A program made the position numbers and the translations under genes. The notes under the pieces were generated by a model. It was given only the letters and a program-made list of their open reading frames with translations, made no database searches and had not been told where the DNA came from. From Enterobacterales bacterium CwR94 (GTDB lineage Bacteria > Pseudomonadota > Gammaproteobacteria > Enterobacterales > Enterobacteriaceae): DNA of 64,000 bases. Location of the stretch: assembly GCA_002837195.1 (NCBI GenBank), contig KZ478064.1, forward strand, positions 62,001 to 126,000, written 5' to 3'. Shown here piece after piece: positions 45,749 to 58,257 of the stretch. Positions within the stretch are counted from its first letter, which is position 1. Each line of letters begins with the position of its first letter.

Positions 45749-45997
45749 ATGAAGAAAGTGATATGTGCGACAGCCGCTGCGCTGTACCTCGCCAGTGCTT
45801 CCGTTGCCTTTGCTGCACCGGTTGAGGCAGGTGCGGCAGCAGGTGCTCAAGCAGGTGCCATGGCGAGCGGTGTTTCAACCGCCGTGGGTGTGGGTGCGTT
45901 AGGTGCACTGGTGGGTGTGGGTCTGGCTGCCTCTGGCGGCGGTGACGGCGCGAACACCGGTACAACGACCACCACTACCACGAGTACAACTCGCTAA
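45749..45997 (+). CDS. yjbE: YjbE, small exported protein of the exopolysaccharide operon
   Basis: An 82-residue protein with a signal peptide (MKKVICATAAALYLASASVAFA, cleaved near 22), an Ala/Gly-rich hydrophobic middle and a tail rich in Gly, Asp and Thr (GGGDGANTGTTTTTTT) like E. coli YjbE. It is the first gene of yjbEFGH, an operon tied to extracellular polysaccharide in E. coli; its own role is unknown. A strong terminator-like hairpin lies directly after it. Confidence 0.88.
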   Translation: MKKVICATAAALYLASASVAFAAPVEAGAAAGAQAGAMASGVSTAVGVGALGALVGVGLAASGGGDGANTGTTTTTTTSTTR

Positions 45998-46013
45998 GTG
46001 GCATAAATTAAAC

Positions 46014-46042
46014 ATAACCACACAGCGGTGTGGTTATTTTTT
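46014..46042 (+). terminator. Terminator/attenuator between yjbE and yjbF
   Basis: A perfect 10-base stem ATAACCACAC/GTGTGGTTAT with an AGCG loop and six Ts at its base. It lies 17 bases after the yjbE stop and 32 before the yjbF start, so most transcripts may end here. Confidence 0.85.
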
Positions 46043-46073
46043 GGCTGTCTTTGCTGAATTCAGGGATCACACG

Positions 46074-46721
46074 GTGCGACTACTTCCTCTACTCATTAGC
46101 TTACTGTTCTTGCAGGCCTGCACGCCGACCCAGCAAGGGATGGGCGAAACCCTCAAACTGGCCGTCATGGGGCCTGACGACGTCACGTTTACGCCTGAAC
46201 AAATCCAGACGATGCCCTATGCCAGTATGTATCTGCGCGTCAATGAAGGTCAGCGCATTTTCGTGGTGCTGGGATTCAATGAGCACGGACAGCAGAAGTG
46301 GATAACTCAGGATCGTGCGGTGGTCGCCACCCAGCATGGCCGCATAGTGAAAACCGTGGGACTGCAGGAGAACCTGGCGGATGTCACTAACCTGGCACAA
46401 GACCCCCTGGCGGACGCCTTGCACTTGACTGATGAAAGCCGTTGGACACGCATCATCAGTTGGACAGAGCAGGGTAAACCGATGTCAGCAGCCGCACAGT
46501 CACAGTTTGCACGTCAGCCGGATGAAGTGCTCACGATTGCAGGCAATGCCATCCCTACGCGCGTTTGGGATGAACAGGTCACCGTCGATGCCTTAGACCG
46601 CCAGTGGACCAATCGCTTTTGGGTGGATGGCAGCACCGGGCGTGTGATCCAGTCAGCGCAGACGTTGGGTGCAGACTATTTCCCTGTTGAAACCACTCTT
46701 CTGAAACCGGCCAAACTATGA
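46074..46721 (+). CDS. yjbF: YjbF lipoprotein of the exopolysaccharide operon
   Basis: A 215-residue protein with a lipoprotein signal (RLLPLLISLLFLQAC, Cys16) and a periplasmic domain of the YjbF/GfcB family. The frame is open upstream into yjbE; GTG 46074 preceded by AGGGA at seven bases gives the correct signal peptide. It ends in an ATGA overlap with yjbG. It probably helps polysaccharide export with YjbG and YjbH. Confidence 0.88.
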   Translation: MRLLPLLISLLFLQACTPTQQGMGETLKLAVMGPDDVTFTPEQIQTMPYASMYLRVNEGQRIFVVLGFNEHGQQKWITQDRAVVATQHGRIVKTVGLQENLADVTNLAQDPLADALHLTDESRWTRIISWTEQGKPMSAAAQSQFARQPDEVLTIAGNAIPTRVWDEQVTVDALDRQWTNRFWVDGSTGRVIQSAQTLGADYFPVETTLLKPAKL

Positions 46722-47476
46722 AAAAAATAACTCGCCTTTTAAGTGGTGTACTTGCCTGCCTGTCGCTACAGGCAGCGGCGGCCGGCCAGGTAGACGTGAT
46801 GCGTGCTACGCAGCCCGCGCCCGTAACGACCTTGACCCAGGTCGAGAACCTGTCGCAACTGATTGCCAACCCGGCGATTGATGGGCAAACCTGGTGGCCG
46901 GGCACCGTGATCGCTGAGCGTCTGGCGACGGCAGCCATTTTGCAACAGCAGCAGCAGGTTATCACTCGTTTGCAGGCGTGGAGCCAGTCGCTGCGCGCAG
47001 ACAACGATCTGGAGCAGGCTGCGGTCGTCGACAATGTCAGCCAACAGGTGCGCAATCTCAAGGTCACCGGGCGTCAAATCGTTCCCTTAGATCCCGATAT
47101 TGTGCGGCTGCATCCGGAAACGAATCGTCGTTTAGAGGGGGAGTACAGCCTGTGGTTGGCGCAAAAACCGACCACCGTCACGCTGTTCGGTGTGCTGGGT
47201 AATAGCGGTGCTACGTCATGGCAGCCGGGCAAAGATACGCGTGACTATCTGCAATCGTCTGCGCGTTTAACCGGTGCGGAGCGCAATATCGCCCAGGTGA
47301 TTTCTCCTGCCGGACAGGTTACCGATGTGCCTGTCGCTTACTGGAATCACCGCTACTATGAAGCGCCATTAGGCAGCCTGGTATTTGTGGGTTTTTCTTC
47401 CTGGACGCTGCCCAGCGCCTATGAAGATCTGAATCAGCAAATTGTTTCCCTCTTGACCCACCGGGTGCCTGAATAA
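46718..47476 (+). CDS. yjbG: YjbG periplasmic protein, capsule-biosynthesis GfcC-like
   Basis: A 252-residue exported protein (signal [22 protein letters not shown]). The body, with [23 protein letters not shown], is the GfcC/YjbG family, whose E. coli homologue GfcC has ubiquitin-like beta-grasp domains and belongs to group 4 capsule assembly. Start and stop overlap its neighbours (ATGA with yjbF, TAATG with yjbH). Confidence 0.88.
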   Translation: MKKITRLLSGVLACLSLQAAAAGQVDVMRATQPAPVTTLTQVENLSQLIANPAIDGQTWWPGTVIAERLATAAILQQQQQVITRLQAWSQSLRADNDLEQAAVVDNVSQQVRNLKVTGRQIVPLDPDIVRLHPETNRRLEGEYSLWLAQKPTTVTLFGVLGNSGATSWQPGKDTRDYLQSSARLTGAERNIAQVISPAGQVTDVPVAYWNHRYYEAPLGSLVFVGFSSWTLPSAYEDLNQQIVSLLTHRVPE

Positions 47477-49569
47477 TGAAAAAACGCTATCTGCTTAGCC
47501 TGTTATCACTTTCTGTTGCCACTGCCTGCCACGTGCAGGCCGCAGAAGGGGATGCCCCCGTGGGCCCTTCTCAGTCTGATTTTGGCGGAGTGGGTCTGAT
47601 GCAAACGCCGACGGCGCGTATGGCCCCGGAGGGCGACTTCAGCCTTAACGCCCGTGATAACGATCAGTACCGTTTCTACTCTGCCTCGATGCAGCTTTTT
47701 CCGTGGCTGGAAGCGACGCTGCGCTACACCGATGTGCGCAACCGCCGCTACTCAAACGTCGACAGTTTCAGTGGAAATCAAAGCTACAAAGACAAGGCGT
47801 TTGACCTGAAACTGCGCTTGTGGGACGAAGGTTACTGGCTCCCTGCCGTGGCCGTCGGCACACGCGATCTCGGCGGGACAGGCCTGTTCGACGGTGAATA
47901 TCTGGTCGCGACGAAAGCCTGGGGGCCGCTGGACTTCACGCTGGGTCTGGGCTGGGGATACCTTGGTAACAGCGGCACGGTCAGCAACCCATTGTGCCGC
48001 GTCGATGACCACTTCTGTCAGCGCAATGAACGCATTGGTTCCTCCGGTTCCGTGAGTGGCGGCGAAATGTTCCGTGGGCCGACCGCGCTGTTTGGCGGGA
48101 TTGAATATCAGACGCCCTGGAAGCCACTGCGCCTGAAAGTCGAGTACGAAGGGAACGATTATCGCGGCGACTTTGCGCGTAATCTGCGTCAGGACAGCAA
48201 AGTGAACGTCGGTGCGGTATACCGTGTGGCGGACTGGGCGGACGTTAACGTCAGCTACGAACGCGGAAATACCTTTATGGCTGGGGTTACGCTGCGCACT
48301 AACTTTGGCGATCTGCATCAGGGACACCGCGACAGCCCGAAACCGGCCTATCAGCCACAGCCGCAGGGCGAGATCATGCAGCACACCGTGGCAGCCGATC
48401 AGCTCGTTGCGCTGCGGGAGAATGCGGGCTACAACGCACCTCGCCTGCAGGTTAAAGGTGACCAGATGTTTGTCACGGGTGAGCAAAGCAAATACCGTGA
48501 CGGCACGGAAGGGGTCGACCGTGCCAATCGCATCATGATGAACGCGCTACCTGCCAATGTGAAAACCCTGAACGTAACGGAAACCCGCATGGGGATGCCG
48601 CAGGTCACGACCCAGACCGACGTCGCCACATTGAAACAGGATCTGGAAGGTTGGCCGTTGGGGCACGAACAACCGGTACAGCAGCAGCGGGTTAATCCCG
48701 TGGACACCCGCAATACCGAGCAGGGCTATTACATCGATCAAGACCGTTTTCACTATAGTCTGTCTCCGGTGCTCAATCAGTCTATCGGCGGGCCTGAATC
48801 CTTCTACATGTACCAACTCGGTGTAATGGGCAATGCGGATCTGTGGGCGACCGATCATTTGCTGATTGGCGGTAGCGTCTTTGCCAATCTGGCCAATAAC
48901 TACAATAAGTTTAACTATGTGACGCCACCGCAGGACACGCGCTTGCCGCGCGTACGCACCCATATCCGTCAGTATGTGGATAACAACGTTTATCTGGATA
49001 ACTTCCAGGCCAACTACTTCCAACATCTGGGCGGCAGTTTCTATGGTCAGGTGTATGGTGGCTATCTGGAAAGTATGTTTGGCGGAGGCGGTGCCGAGGT
49101 GATGTACCGTCCGTTGGATTCAAGTTGGGCGGTGGGCATCGATGCCAACTACGTTAAGCAGCGTGACTGGAACAACATGATGAAGTTTACCGACTACAGC
49201 GTGGCAACCGGTCATCTGACGGCCTACTGGCAACCGTGGTTTATGGACGGTGTTACGGTGAAAGCCAGCGTGGGTCGCTATCTGGCGAAAGATAAAGGGG
49301 CCACCATCGACTTCTCGAAGCGCTTTGACAGCGGTGTGACGGTGGGAACTTATGCCACTATCACCAACGTTTCACGCGAAGAGTATGGCGAAGGTGATTT
49401 CACCAAAGGCTTCTATATCTCGATTCCAATGGATCTGTTTACGGTGACGCCAAACCGCAGTCGTGCACAGATTAACTGGACGCCACTGACGCGAGACGGC
49501 GGCCAGAAGCTGGGACGCAAATACCAGCTGTATGACATGACGACAGAGCGCGACATTCATTTCCGCTGA
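47476..49569 (+). CDS. yjbH: YjbH outer-membrane protein, GfcD-like
   Basis: A 697-residue exported protein (signal [22 protein letters not shown]). [52 protein letters not shown] and long beta-rich stretches match E. coli YjbH, a predicted double beta-barrel of the outer membrane (DUF940). It is the last gene of yjbEFGH and probably the exit pore for the polysaccharide. A cysteine at position 18 could be lipidated as sometimes annotated, but the lipobox is poor. Confidence 0.9.
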   Translation: MKKRYLLSLLSLSVATACHVQAAEGDAPVGPSQSDFGGVGLMQTPTARMAPEGDFSLNARDNDQYRFYSASMQLFPWLEATLRYTDVRNRRYSNVDSFSGNQSYKDKAFDLKLRLWDEGYWLPAVAVGTRDLGGTGLFDGEYLVATKAWGPLDFTLGLGWGYLGNSGTVSNPLCRVDDHFCQRNERIGSSGSVSGGEMFRGPTALFGGIEYQTPWKPLRLKVEYEGNDYRGDFARNLRQDSKVNVGAVYRVADWADVNVSYERGNTFMAGVTLRTNFGDLHQGHRDSPKPAYQPQPQGEIMQHTVAADQLVALRENAGYNAPRLQVKGDQMFVTGEQSKYRDGTEGVDRANRIMMNALPANVKTLNVTETRMGMPQVTTQTDVATLKQDLEGWPLGHEQPVQQQRVNPVDTRNTEQGYYIDQDRFHYSLSPVLNQSIGGPESFYMYQLGVMGNADLWATDHLLIGGSVFANLANNYNKFNYVTPPQDTRLPRVRTHIRQYVDNNVYLDNFQANYFQHLGGSFYGQVYGGYLESMFGGGGAEVMYRPLDSSWAVGIDANYVKQRDWNNMMKFTDYSVATGHLTAYWQPWFMDGVTVKASVGRYLAKDKGATIDFSKRFDSGVTVGTYATITNVSREEYGEGDFTKGFYISIPMDLFTVTPNRSRAQINWTPLTRDGGQKLGRKYQLYDMTTERDIHFR

Positions 49570-49574
49570 TCTTC

Positions 49575-49600
49575 CGGCCCCTTCTTTTCTGGAGGGGCCG
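49575..49600 (+). terminator. Terminator of yjbEFGH
   Basis: Stem CGGCCCCT/AGGGGCCG with a 10-base loop, then TCTGTTTT; six bases after the yjbH stop. Confidence 0.75.
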
Positions 49601-49601
49601 T

Positions 49602-49634
49602 CTGTTTTACCTCTGTATTGTGATCTTCCTCACA
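49602..49634 (+). promoter_or_regulatory. Overlapping Pho box and CRP site before psiE
   Basis: 49602-49619 has two CTGT elements exactly 11 bases apart, agreeing with 12 of 18 Pho-box positions. 49619-49634 is TGTGA-TCTTCC-TCACA, a perfect CRP palindrome. E. coli psiE is activated by PhoB and repressed by cAMP-CRP, so both sites fit. Confidence 0.75.
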
Positions 49635-49695
49635 CTAAAGCATGATGAAACCACCGGATCATCCCGGTGTAACAAAAACGGCTGAGGGAAAGATC

Positions 49696-50091
49696 ATGAC
49701 AGGCATTCAAGTTGCCAGGGTTTTACAATGGGTGCTCAATGCAGGCCTGGTGGTGTTGGCCATTATTTTGGCGATCTTTCTGGGGAAAGAAACCCTGCAT
49801 TTGGCAGAAGTGTTGCTGTACAGCAACGAAAGCACGTCCTCCTATTTGCTGATTGAAGGCATTGTTATCTACTTCCTGTACTTCGAATTTATCGCGCTGA
49901 TCGTGAAATACTTCCAGACCGGCTACCACTTCCCCTTACGCTACTTTGTCTATATCGGTATTACGGCGATTATTCGACTGATCATCGTCGATCATAAGAA
50001 TCCGTTAGACACCTTGTGTTACTCCGCCGCCATTCTGATCCTCGTGTTCACGTTATGGTTGGCGAACAGCCAGCGCCTGAAACGCGAATAA
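49696..50091 (+). CDS. psiE: Phosphate-starvation-inducible protein PsiE
   Basis: A 131-residue inner-membrane protein with four membrane segments. [14 protein letters not shown] and [47 protein letters not shown] are nearly identical to E. coli PsiE. Its molecular role is unknown. An in-frame ATG at 49642 is very close to the CRP site; GAGGGAAAG before ATG 49696 supports the shorter protein. It converges on malG, as in related genomes. Confidence 0.9.
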   Translation: MTGIQVARVLQWVLNAGLVVLAIILAIFLGKETLHLAEVLLYSNESTSSYLLIEGIVIYFLYFEFIALIVKYFQTGYHFPLRYFVYIGITAIIRLIIVDHKNPLDTLCYSAAILILVFTLWLANSQRLKRE

Positions 50092-50095
50092 AAAA

Positions 50096-50114
50096 GGCGG
50101 CCATTAAGGCCGCC
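50096..50114 (-). terminator. Intrinsic terminator of malEFG
   Basis: Stem GGCGGCC/GGCCGCC with a five-base loop. On the minus strand it is followed by six Ts, 60 bases after the malG stop. It may act on psiE as well. Confidence 0.85.
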
Positions 50115-50173
50115 AAAGAACGAGGACACAGGTACAAAATACAGCGCAAGCAGTGGCATACAACACAGGAAAA

Positions 50174-51064
50174 CTAGCCTTTCACACCGCCCGCCGTCAG
50201 GCCGCTAACCAGCCAGCGTTGGGCGAGCAGGAACACTAAGGTAATCGGGATGGCAGACAGTACCGCTGCGGCGGCAAAATCGCCCCACAAGTAGTTTTGC
50301 GGGTTCAGATATTGCTGCATACCCACCGCTAACGTGTAGCTGTTGACATCACGCAGCAGCAGCGACGCAACCGGCACTTCGGTGACAGCGGCGATAAACG
50401 ACAGAATAAACACCACCGCGAGGATCGGCACCGACAGCGGCAGCAAAATCAAACGGAAAGCCTGCCAGGGCGTGGCACCGTCTAGCGCCGCCGCTTCTTC
50501 CAGTGAACCATCGATAGTTTCAAAGTAGCCTTTGATCGTCCACACGTGCAGCGCAATGCCGCCCAGATAGGCGAACACCAAACCCGCATGCGTATTTAAG
50601 CCAATAAAGGGAATGTACTGTCCGAGGCGATCAAACAACGCATACAACGCGACCAGCGAGAGCACGGCAGGGAACATTTGAAAAATCAGCATCCCTTTCA
50701 ACAGGCTGCTTTTACCGCGAAAGCGTAAGCGCGCAAACGCATAGGCGCAGGTGGTAGACAGCGCGACAATGCCGACCGCGGTGAGGGCGGCGACCTTCAC
50801 CGAATTCCACAGCCATAACAGCACCGGGAAAGGCGGCGGCGTCACACTGCCATTTTCATGTACCACGGGGATACCCAGCGCCAGTTTCCAGTGATCCCAG
50901 GAGACGGCATCAGGAAACAGATTTCCAATCGCGTAGTTACCGGGGCGCAGTGAAATGGCGATGACCATTAGCAGCGGATACATAATCAGCGCCACAAAGG
51001 CCAGCAGAAACAGGTGAGTCAGCAGCAGGCGCCATTTCTGCGATTTGGGTTGTACAACAGCCAT
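50174..51064 (-). CDS. malG: Maltose/maltodextrin ABC permease MalG
   Basis: A 296-residue inner-membrane permease (same length as E. coli) with six membrane segments and the EAA loop [25 protein letters not shown] that docks on MalK. It is the third gene of malEFG, nine bases after malF. With MalF and MalK2 it moves maltose and maltodextrins into the cytoplasm. Confidence 0.96.
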   Translation of the reverse strand: MAVVQPKSQKWRLLLTHLFLLAFVALIMYPLLMVIAISLRPGNYAIGNLFPDAVSWDHWKLALGIPVVHENGSVTPPPFPVLLWLWNSVKVAALTAVGIVALSTTCAYAFARLRFRGKSSLLKGMLIFQMFPAVLSLVALYALFDRLGQYIPFIGLNTHAGLVFAYLGGIALHVWTIKGYFETIDGSLEEAAALDGATPWQAFRLILLPLSVPILAVVFILSFIAAVTEVPVASLLLRDVNSYTLAVGMQQYLNPQNYLWGDFAAAAVLSAIPITLVFLLAQRWLVSGLTAGGVKG

Positions 51065-51073
51065 GCGTCCTCC

Positions 51074-52588
51074 TTAATCAAATTTCATGCGAGTGGCTTT
51101 GAGATTGAGTATCGCCAGCGCACCCACCAGCAAGAAGATCAGCGTGGCAATCGCGGCAGCCAGCCCGAAATCTTGTCCGCCACCGCCTTCAAACGCGATG
51201 CGCCAGGTGTAACTCACCAGCAGATCGGTGTATCCCGCAGGCGTGGTGGTGCCCAGGCGATCCGGGCCACCGTTGGTCAGCAGCTGAATCAACACAAAGT
51301 TATTAAAGTTAAACGCAAAACTAGCGATCATCAGCGGTGCCAGAGGCTTAATCAGTAACGGCAGCGTGATACGGAAGAAGTTTTGCGCGGGCGTTGCCCC
51401 GTCCATGGCCGAAGCCTCATACAGATCGTCCGGGATCGCTTTCAGTAAGCCCATGCACAGGATCATCATGTAGGGATAACCGAGCCAGGTATTTACAATG
51501 ATCACCATGCCTCGCGCTAAGTTCGGATCGCTAAACCAGGCCGGTTTAATACCGAACAGGCTGTGCAGCATGACGTTGATCTCACCAAAACTTTGGTTAA
51601 ACAACCCTTTGAAAATCAGGATCGAGATAAACGCCGGTACGGCATACGGCAGGATCAGTAACAAACGATAGACAGCCCGCCCTTGCAAAGACTCCCACTG
51701 CATCAGGCACGCCAATACCATGCCCACCGCCACGGTCAACAATACGGTGATGGCGGAGAAAAACACCGTCCAGACAAAGATACCGAGGAAGGGTTTCTGA
51801 ATCCCCTGGTCGGTCATCACGCGCATAAAATTATGCCAGCCCACGGTCACCGTGTAGCCGGGGCTGAGCTTCTCGCTGGTCCATTGATGCTGGGCATCCA
51901 GCGTTTGGTAGAAGCCGGTTTCGGCGTTTGGCCACCAGACTTTGCCCGTTTGCTTATCGGTCAGGCTGTCGCCTTCCCCCAATGTATACAGGGGTTGCGT
52001 ACCTGAAAACTGGCGCAGCGAACTCATGCGCACGTTACTGCCTTCCGGCAGCACCGCCGTTAATTGACTTAAGGACTGGCGATTTTGTGTGACGGCGCGC
52101 AGCGGGGCTTTTTCCCCGGCAGGCAGCGCAGTAATGGGTTGCAACGGCAGCGTTTGGGGCTGTGCTGCAAACTGGAAAGGCGCAGACAGCCACAGATGGT
52201 TCTGTGCGTCACTCAGCAGCAACAGCCATTGATCGCCTTGCGGATACAGACTGAAGTTATAGCGCTCGCCCGCTTCATACTGGCGATCCATCAATACCTT
52301 TTGCGCCCGCTCAAAGGTCAACTGATTGGTGCTGCTGTAATTGGTAAAGGCAATGGCAATGGTGCAGGCGAGGGGAAACAACACAAACAGTCCCATTCCT
52401 GCAACGCCGGGGTAGACATAGCGCCAGGCAGAAGCGCGCTTTTGCGCAAAAATCAGCAATCCCAGGCTCAGTAAAATCAGCGTCAGCAGGGCAAATAAGT
52501 ACTCTCCCTGCACATACATCAACACCACCAGATAGCCGGTGAACAGCGCAACGAGGGCAAGCGTCAGCCACTTAAAGGCATTTGCCAT
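51074..52588 (-). CDS. malF: Maltose/maltodextrin ABC permease MalF
   Basis: A 504-residue permease (514 in E. coli) with eight membrane segments, a large periplasmic P2 loop (about 90-270) that contacts MalE, and the EAA loop EASAMDGATPAQNFFRITLPLLIKP. A stable hairpin separates it from malE, a typical cause of lower expression than malE. Confidence 0.96.
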   Translation of the reverse strand: MANAFKWLTLALVALFTGYLVVLMYVQGEYLFALLTLILLSLGLLIFAQKRASAWRYVYPGVAGMGLFVLFPLACTIAIAFTNYSSTNQLTFERAQKVLMDRQYEAGERYNFSLYPQGDQWLLLLSDAQNHLWLSAPFQFAAQPQTLPLQPITALPAGEKAPLRAVTQNRQSLSQLTAVLPEGSNVRMSSLRQFSGTQPLYTLGEGDSLTDKQTGKVWWPNAETGFYQTLDAQHQWTSEKLSPGYTVTVGWHNFMRVMTDQGIQKPFLGIFVWTVFFSAITVLLTVAVGMVLACLMQWESLQGRAVYRLLLILPYAVPAFISILIFKGLFNQSFGEINVMLHSLFGIKPAWFSDPNLARGMVIIVNTWLGYPYMMILCMGLLKAIPDDLYEASAMDGATPAQNFFRITLPLLIKPLAPLMIASFAFNFNNFVLIQLLTNGGPDRLGTTTPAGYTDLLVSYTWRIAFEGGGGQDFGLAAAIATLIFLLVGALAILNLKATRMKFD

Positions 52589-52619
52589 CTTCGATCCTTA
52601 CTCTAAACGGGGTGGGATC

Positions 52620-52640
52620 CCCTCCCTGAATCAGGGAGGG
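52620..52640 (-). repeat. Stable hairpin between malE and malF
   Basis: A perfect 10-base stem CCCTCCCTGA/TCAGGGAGGG around one base, eight bases after the malE stop. It takes the place of the REP elements found here in E. coli, which protect malE mRNA. Confidence 0.7.
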
Positions 52641-52648
52641 ATAACGCA

Positions 52649-53836
52649 TTACTTCACGATGCGTTGTTCAGCGTCTTTCAGCGCGGCCTCAACCGTCTGA
52701 CGACCGCTCAGCGCATTCATCACCGCGCTCTTCTCGGCATACCAGAAGCCCGCCATTTGCGGGATGTTTGGCATGATTTCGCCTTTCTGCGCGTTGTCCA
52801 TGGTGGCCGCAATCTTCGGATCGGTAGCCAGTTTTTCCTGATAGGATTTCAGCGCCACGGCACCTAACGGCTTGTCTTTATTGACCTGCTCCAGACCGTT
52901 ATCGGTCAGCAGATAGTTCTCAAGGAACTCTTTCGCCAGCTCTTTGTTCGGACTGGCCGCATTGATACCTGCGCTCAGCACGCCGACAAAGGGTTTGGAA
53001 GGCTGGCCTTTAAAGGTGGGGAGCAGGGTGACGCCATAATTCACTTTTGCGCTATCAATGTTGCCCCATGCCCACGGACCGTTAATGGTCATCGCTGTCT
53101 CGCCTTTGTTAAAGGCGGCTTCGGCGATGGCATAATCCGTGTCGGCATTCAGGTGTTTGTTTTTCACCATGTCGGCCAGGAATTGCAGTCCCGCCTGTGA
53201 ACCGGCATTCGCCACGCCAACGTCTTTCACACTGTAGCTGCCGTTCGCCTCTTTCTTAAACGCGTAACCGCCCGCCGCTGCCGTCAGTGGCCAGGTGAAA
53301 TACGGCTCTTGCAGGTTAAACATCAACGCGCTTTTGCCTTTGGCACGCAGTTCTTTGTCTAACGCCGGGATCTCTTCCCAGGTTTTAGGTGGGTTCGGCA
53401 GCAGGTCTTTGTTGTAAATCAGTGACAGGGATTCTACCGCCACCGGATAGCCAATCAGCTTGCCGTTAAAGCGAACGGCATCCCAGGTGAACGGAAAGAT
53501 TTTGTCCTGCAACGCCTTATCCGGCGTGATTTCTGCCAGCAGGCCAGATTCGGCATAGCCCCCAAAACGATCGTGAGCCCAGAAAATAATGTCCGGGCCG
53601 TCACCCGTTGCCGCCACTTGTGGGTATTTCTCTTCCAGCTTATCCGGGTGCTCGACGCTGAACTTGATCCCGGTATCTTGCTCAAATTTCTTGCCGACTT
53701 CAGCCAGACCGTTATAGCCCTTGTCACCGTTAATCCAGATGACCAGCTTACCTTCTTCAATTTTGGCCTGCGCCGCTGGGATAAGTGCTGCGCTCAGCGC
53801 GCACAACAGCAACCCTTTACCTGCCAGTTTGAACAT
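52649..53836 (-). CDS. malE: Maltose/maltodextrin-binding protein MalE
   Basis: A 395-residue periplasmic protein. A signal peptide of about 24 residues ends in AQA before [20 protein letters not shown], which is the mature E. coli MalE N-terminus. The two-lobe binding protein delivers maltose to MalFGK2 and, in chemotactic species, to Tar. ATG 53842 is also in frame, but spacing to AAGGA favours ATG 53836. It is the first gene of malEFG and divergent from malK. Confidence 0.96.
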   Translation of the reverse strand: MFKLAGKGLLLCALSAALIPAAQAKIEEGKLVIWINGDKGYNGLAEVGKKFEQDTGIKFSVEHPDKLEEKYPQVAATGDGPDIIFWAHDRFGGYAESGLLAEITPDKALQDKIFPFTWDAVRFNGKLIGYPVAVESLSLIYNKDLLPNPPKTWEEIPALDKELRAKGKSALMFNLQEPYFTWPLTAAAGGYAFKKEANGSYSVKDVGVANAGSQAGLQFLADMVKNKHLNADTDYAIAEAAFNKGETAMTINGPWAWGNIDSAKVNYGVTLLPTFKGQPSKPFVGVLSAGINAASPNKELAKEFLENYLLTDNGLEQVNKDKPLGAVALKSYQEKLATDPKIAATMDNAQKGEIMPNIPQMAGFWYAEKSAVMNALSGRQTVEAALKDAEQRIVK

Positions 53837-53902
53837 TGACATCTTCCTTCCCTCAGTTGAGCGGTGGTGTATCGCTCGAGTCTGCGCTGACCCTGTTTGT
53901 CG

Positions 53903-54106
53903 TTCATCCTCCCGGCCTCTACGCCCAGGGCTAACTAACTGTGATCTCGGCTACAGAACCGCTGTTTTTGTGGTGCAGCGCACAGAAATCACACCCTCAA
54001 ATCCCGATCCCGGTCACGAAAAGGCCGCTGTGCACGCGGCAGCAGGGGGGTCTCCTCCCTGGCTCATCCTCCTCTCTCCTCCCCCATAAAAAACAAGGGG
54101 AGGGGG
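53903..54106. promoter_or_regulatory. Divergent malE/malK control region with MalT boxes and CRP site
   Basis: MalT-like boxes (consensus GGGGAGGAGG or GGGGATGAGG) are seen on the minus strand as GGGAGGATGAA (53903-53913), GAGGAGGATGA (54064-54074) and GGGGGAGGAGA (54075-54085), and on the plus strand as GGGGAGGGGG (54097-54106). A CRP-like site TGTGATCTCGGCTACA lies at 53940-53955. The whole region 53843-54175 holds no gene. Confidence 0.7.
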
Positions 54107-54175
54107 GAGTGCTGCGCACCTGTACTGGCGCACACTCGCCAGCAATTAGACGCAATGTGATGACGGGAGAGTGAG

Positions 54176-56613
<2,438 letters not shown>

Positions 56614-56635
56614 GTATCTTGTCAGTTTGACTGGT

Positions 56636-56665
56636 GCCGCCTCCGTATTGCCTTGCGGAGGCGGC
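56636..56665 (+). repeat. Stable hairpin between lamB and malM
   Basis: A perfect 10-base stem GCCGCCTCCG/CGGAGGCGGC with a 10-base loop, 22 bases after lamB. No T run follows; probably an mRNA-stabilising or attenuating structure. Confidence 0.65.
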
Positions 56666-56690
56666 AACCGCATTTCTTGAGGACACCATA

Positions 56691-57602
56691 ATGAAAAAAC
56701 GTTTGTTAACCCTCGCCCTGTTAAGCGTGCTGAGTACCAGTGCGACAGCCAATACCTTTACGCAGCCGCAGGATGTTTCTGTGGCACCCGCGGTACAACG
56801 TGCCGATCTCCAACGCCTGAGCTGGCTGCCGGTCACGCCGCCCAACACACAGGAAATCAAAATTTCACCCTCCTCGCTGGGGCTGAACAGCAAAGACATC
56901 AGTGGCCCGGTGGCGGCGATCACGCTGCCTGCAAATCGCGGATCGCTGGATATCACCCTGACCAGTCTGGTGGAAGGCAAACGCGTGTATGCGCCCAATG
57001 TGCTGGTATTGGATGAGCAAATGCGCCCGGCTGCGTTTTACCCCAGCAGCTATTTTCCGTATGAAAAACCCGGAGTGATATCGAAAGATCGCCTGGAAGG
57101 CTCGCTGAAACTGACGCCTGCATTGGGCCAACAGCAAATCTACCTGCTGATTTACACCACCGAGAAAGACCTGGCACAGCGCACACAGTTAAAAAATCCC
57201 GCCAAAGCCTACGCGGAAGGGGTAGGGAATGCGGTGCCTGCGATCCCTGATCCCGTCGCGACCCACGTTAACACCGGCACGCTGAAGCTGAAGGTCACCG
57301 CCGAGCAAAGTGGCGGCAGTGTGATGATTGGTCAGGTATTGGGCCACTCTGAACCGGCAGCAGCACCGGTGGTCGTAGGCAGCACCGCGGCCAGCGTCGC
57401 GCCAACCCGCAGTGCACCTGCTGCGCCGATCAGCAATGAGCCGATGCTCAATGACACCGAAAGCTATTTTAATAATGGCATTAAGCAGGCTGTAAAAGCC
57501 GGTGACATTGATAAAGCATTGAAGCTGATGAATGAAGCGGAACGCCTGGGATCGTCCTCGGCCCGCGATACTTTTATCAGCAGTGTAAAAGGCAAGGGGT
57601 GA
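56691..57602 (+). CDS. malM: Maltose operon periplasmic protein MalM
   Basis: A 303-residue periplasmic protein with a signal peptide (MKKRLLTLALLSVLSTSATA) and an Ala/Pro/Ser-rich linker near 235-255. LVLDEQMRPAAFYPSSYFPYE and the C-terminal YFNNGIKQAVKAGDIDKALKLMNEAERLGSSSARDTF match MalM. Its function is unknown although it is always in the mal regulon. GAGGACACC before ATG 56691 sets the start. Confidence 0.92.
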   Translation: MKKRLLTLALLSVLSTSATANTFTQPQDVSVAPAVQRADLQRLSWLPVTPPNTQEIKISPSSLGLNSKDISGPVAAITLPANRGSLDITLTSLVEGKRVYAPNVLVLDEQMRPAAFYPSSYFPYEKPGVISKDRLEGSLKLTPALGQQQIYLLIYTTEKDLAQRTQLKNPAKAYAEGVGNAVPAIPDPVATHVNTGTLKLKVTAEQSGGSVMIGQVLGHSEPAAAPVVVGSTAASVAPTRSAPAAPISNEPMLNDTESYFNNGIKQAVKAGDIDKALKLMNEAERLGSSSARDTFISSVKGKG

Positions 57603-57632
57603 TCCCCGCACTGCCGATTTAGCAATACGATT

Positions 57633-57658
57633 GGTGCGCGTTCTGCGCACCTCTTTTT
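57633..57658 (+). terminator. Intrinsic terminator of malK-lamB-malM
   Basis: Stem GGTGCGC/GCGCACC with a five-base loop followed by TCTTTTT. Confidence 0.9.
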
Positions 57659-57743
57659 CCCTGCACATTTCTGTCCGGCGGCGTGTGCTTCATGGGGCAC
57701 TGCGGTACACTAGCGCTCCCTGAATCTAGCCGGAGATAGCCGC

Positions 57744-58256
57744 ATGTCGGATAAGGTGCTGGCGCAGTTGTATGCGCTGGAGTGGCTACCTGTTTCTTCC
57801 CCTCTGCTTAGCCCCCCCATCAGTGACTGGCTGATGGAAGAGGACTCCATGACGAAGCGTTTTGAACGCCACTGTGGCGAAGTCACGGTTACGCTCATTC
57901 GCGAAGGTTTTGTCACCGCCGAAACCGTGGCCACAGAGGCCGCTCTGCTCCCTGAATCACCACGCTATTGGCTGCGTGAAATCCTGCTGTGCGGAGACGG
58001 TGTGCCCTGGTTAGTGGGGCGTACGGTGGTGCCGGAATCGACGCTGAACGGCCCGGAAGCCCTGTTGCAATCACTGGGTACGCGGCCGCTGGGGCGTTAT
58101 CTGTTCGCCTCCTCTTCACTGACCCGCGATTTTATTGAACCGGGGCGGATTGATGCCCTGTGGGGACGGCGTTCGCGCTTGCGTCTCTCGGGTAAACCTT
58201 TGCTGCTGACCGAACTGTTTTTGCCGCCATCACCGTTGTATGGCAAGGGAGCTTGA
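57744..58256 (+). CDS. ubiC: Chorismate pyruvate-lyase UbiC
   Basis: A 170-residue enzyme that splits chorismate into 4-hydroxybenzoate and pyruvate, the first step of ubiquinone synthesis. [11 protein letters not shown] and [31 protein letters not shown], and the C-terminal LLLTELFLP with the catalytic Glu, match the family. It is in an operon with ubiA; the ubiA ribosome binding site lies in its last codons. Confidence 0.94.
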   Translation: MSDKVLAQLYALEWLPVSSPLLSPPISDWLMEEDSMTKRFERHCGEVTVTLIREGFVTAETVATEAALLPESPRYWLREILLCGDGVPWLVGRTVVPESTLNGPEALLQSLGTRPLGRYLFASSSLTRDFIEPGRIDALWGRRSRLRLSGKPLLLTELFLPPSPLYGKGA

Positions 58257-58257
58257 C

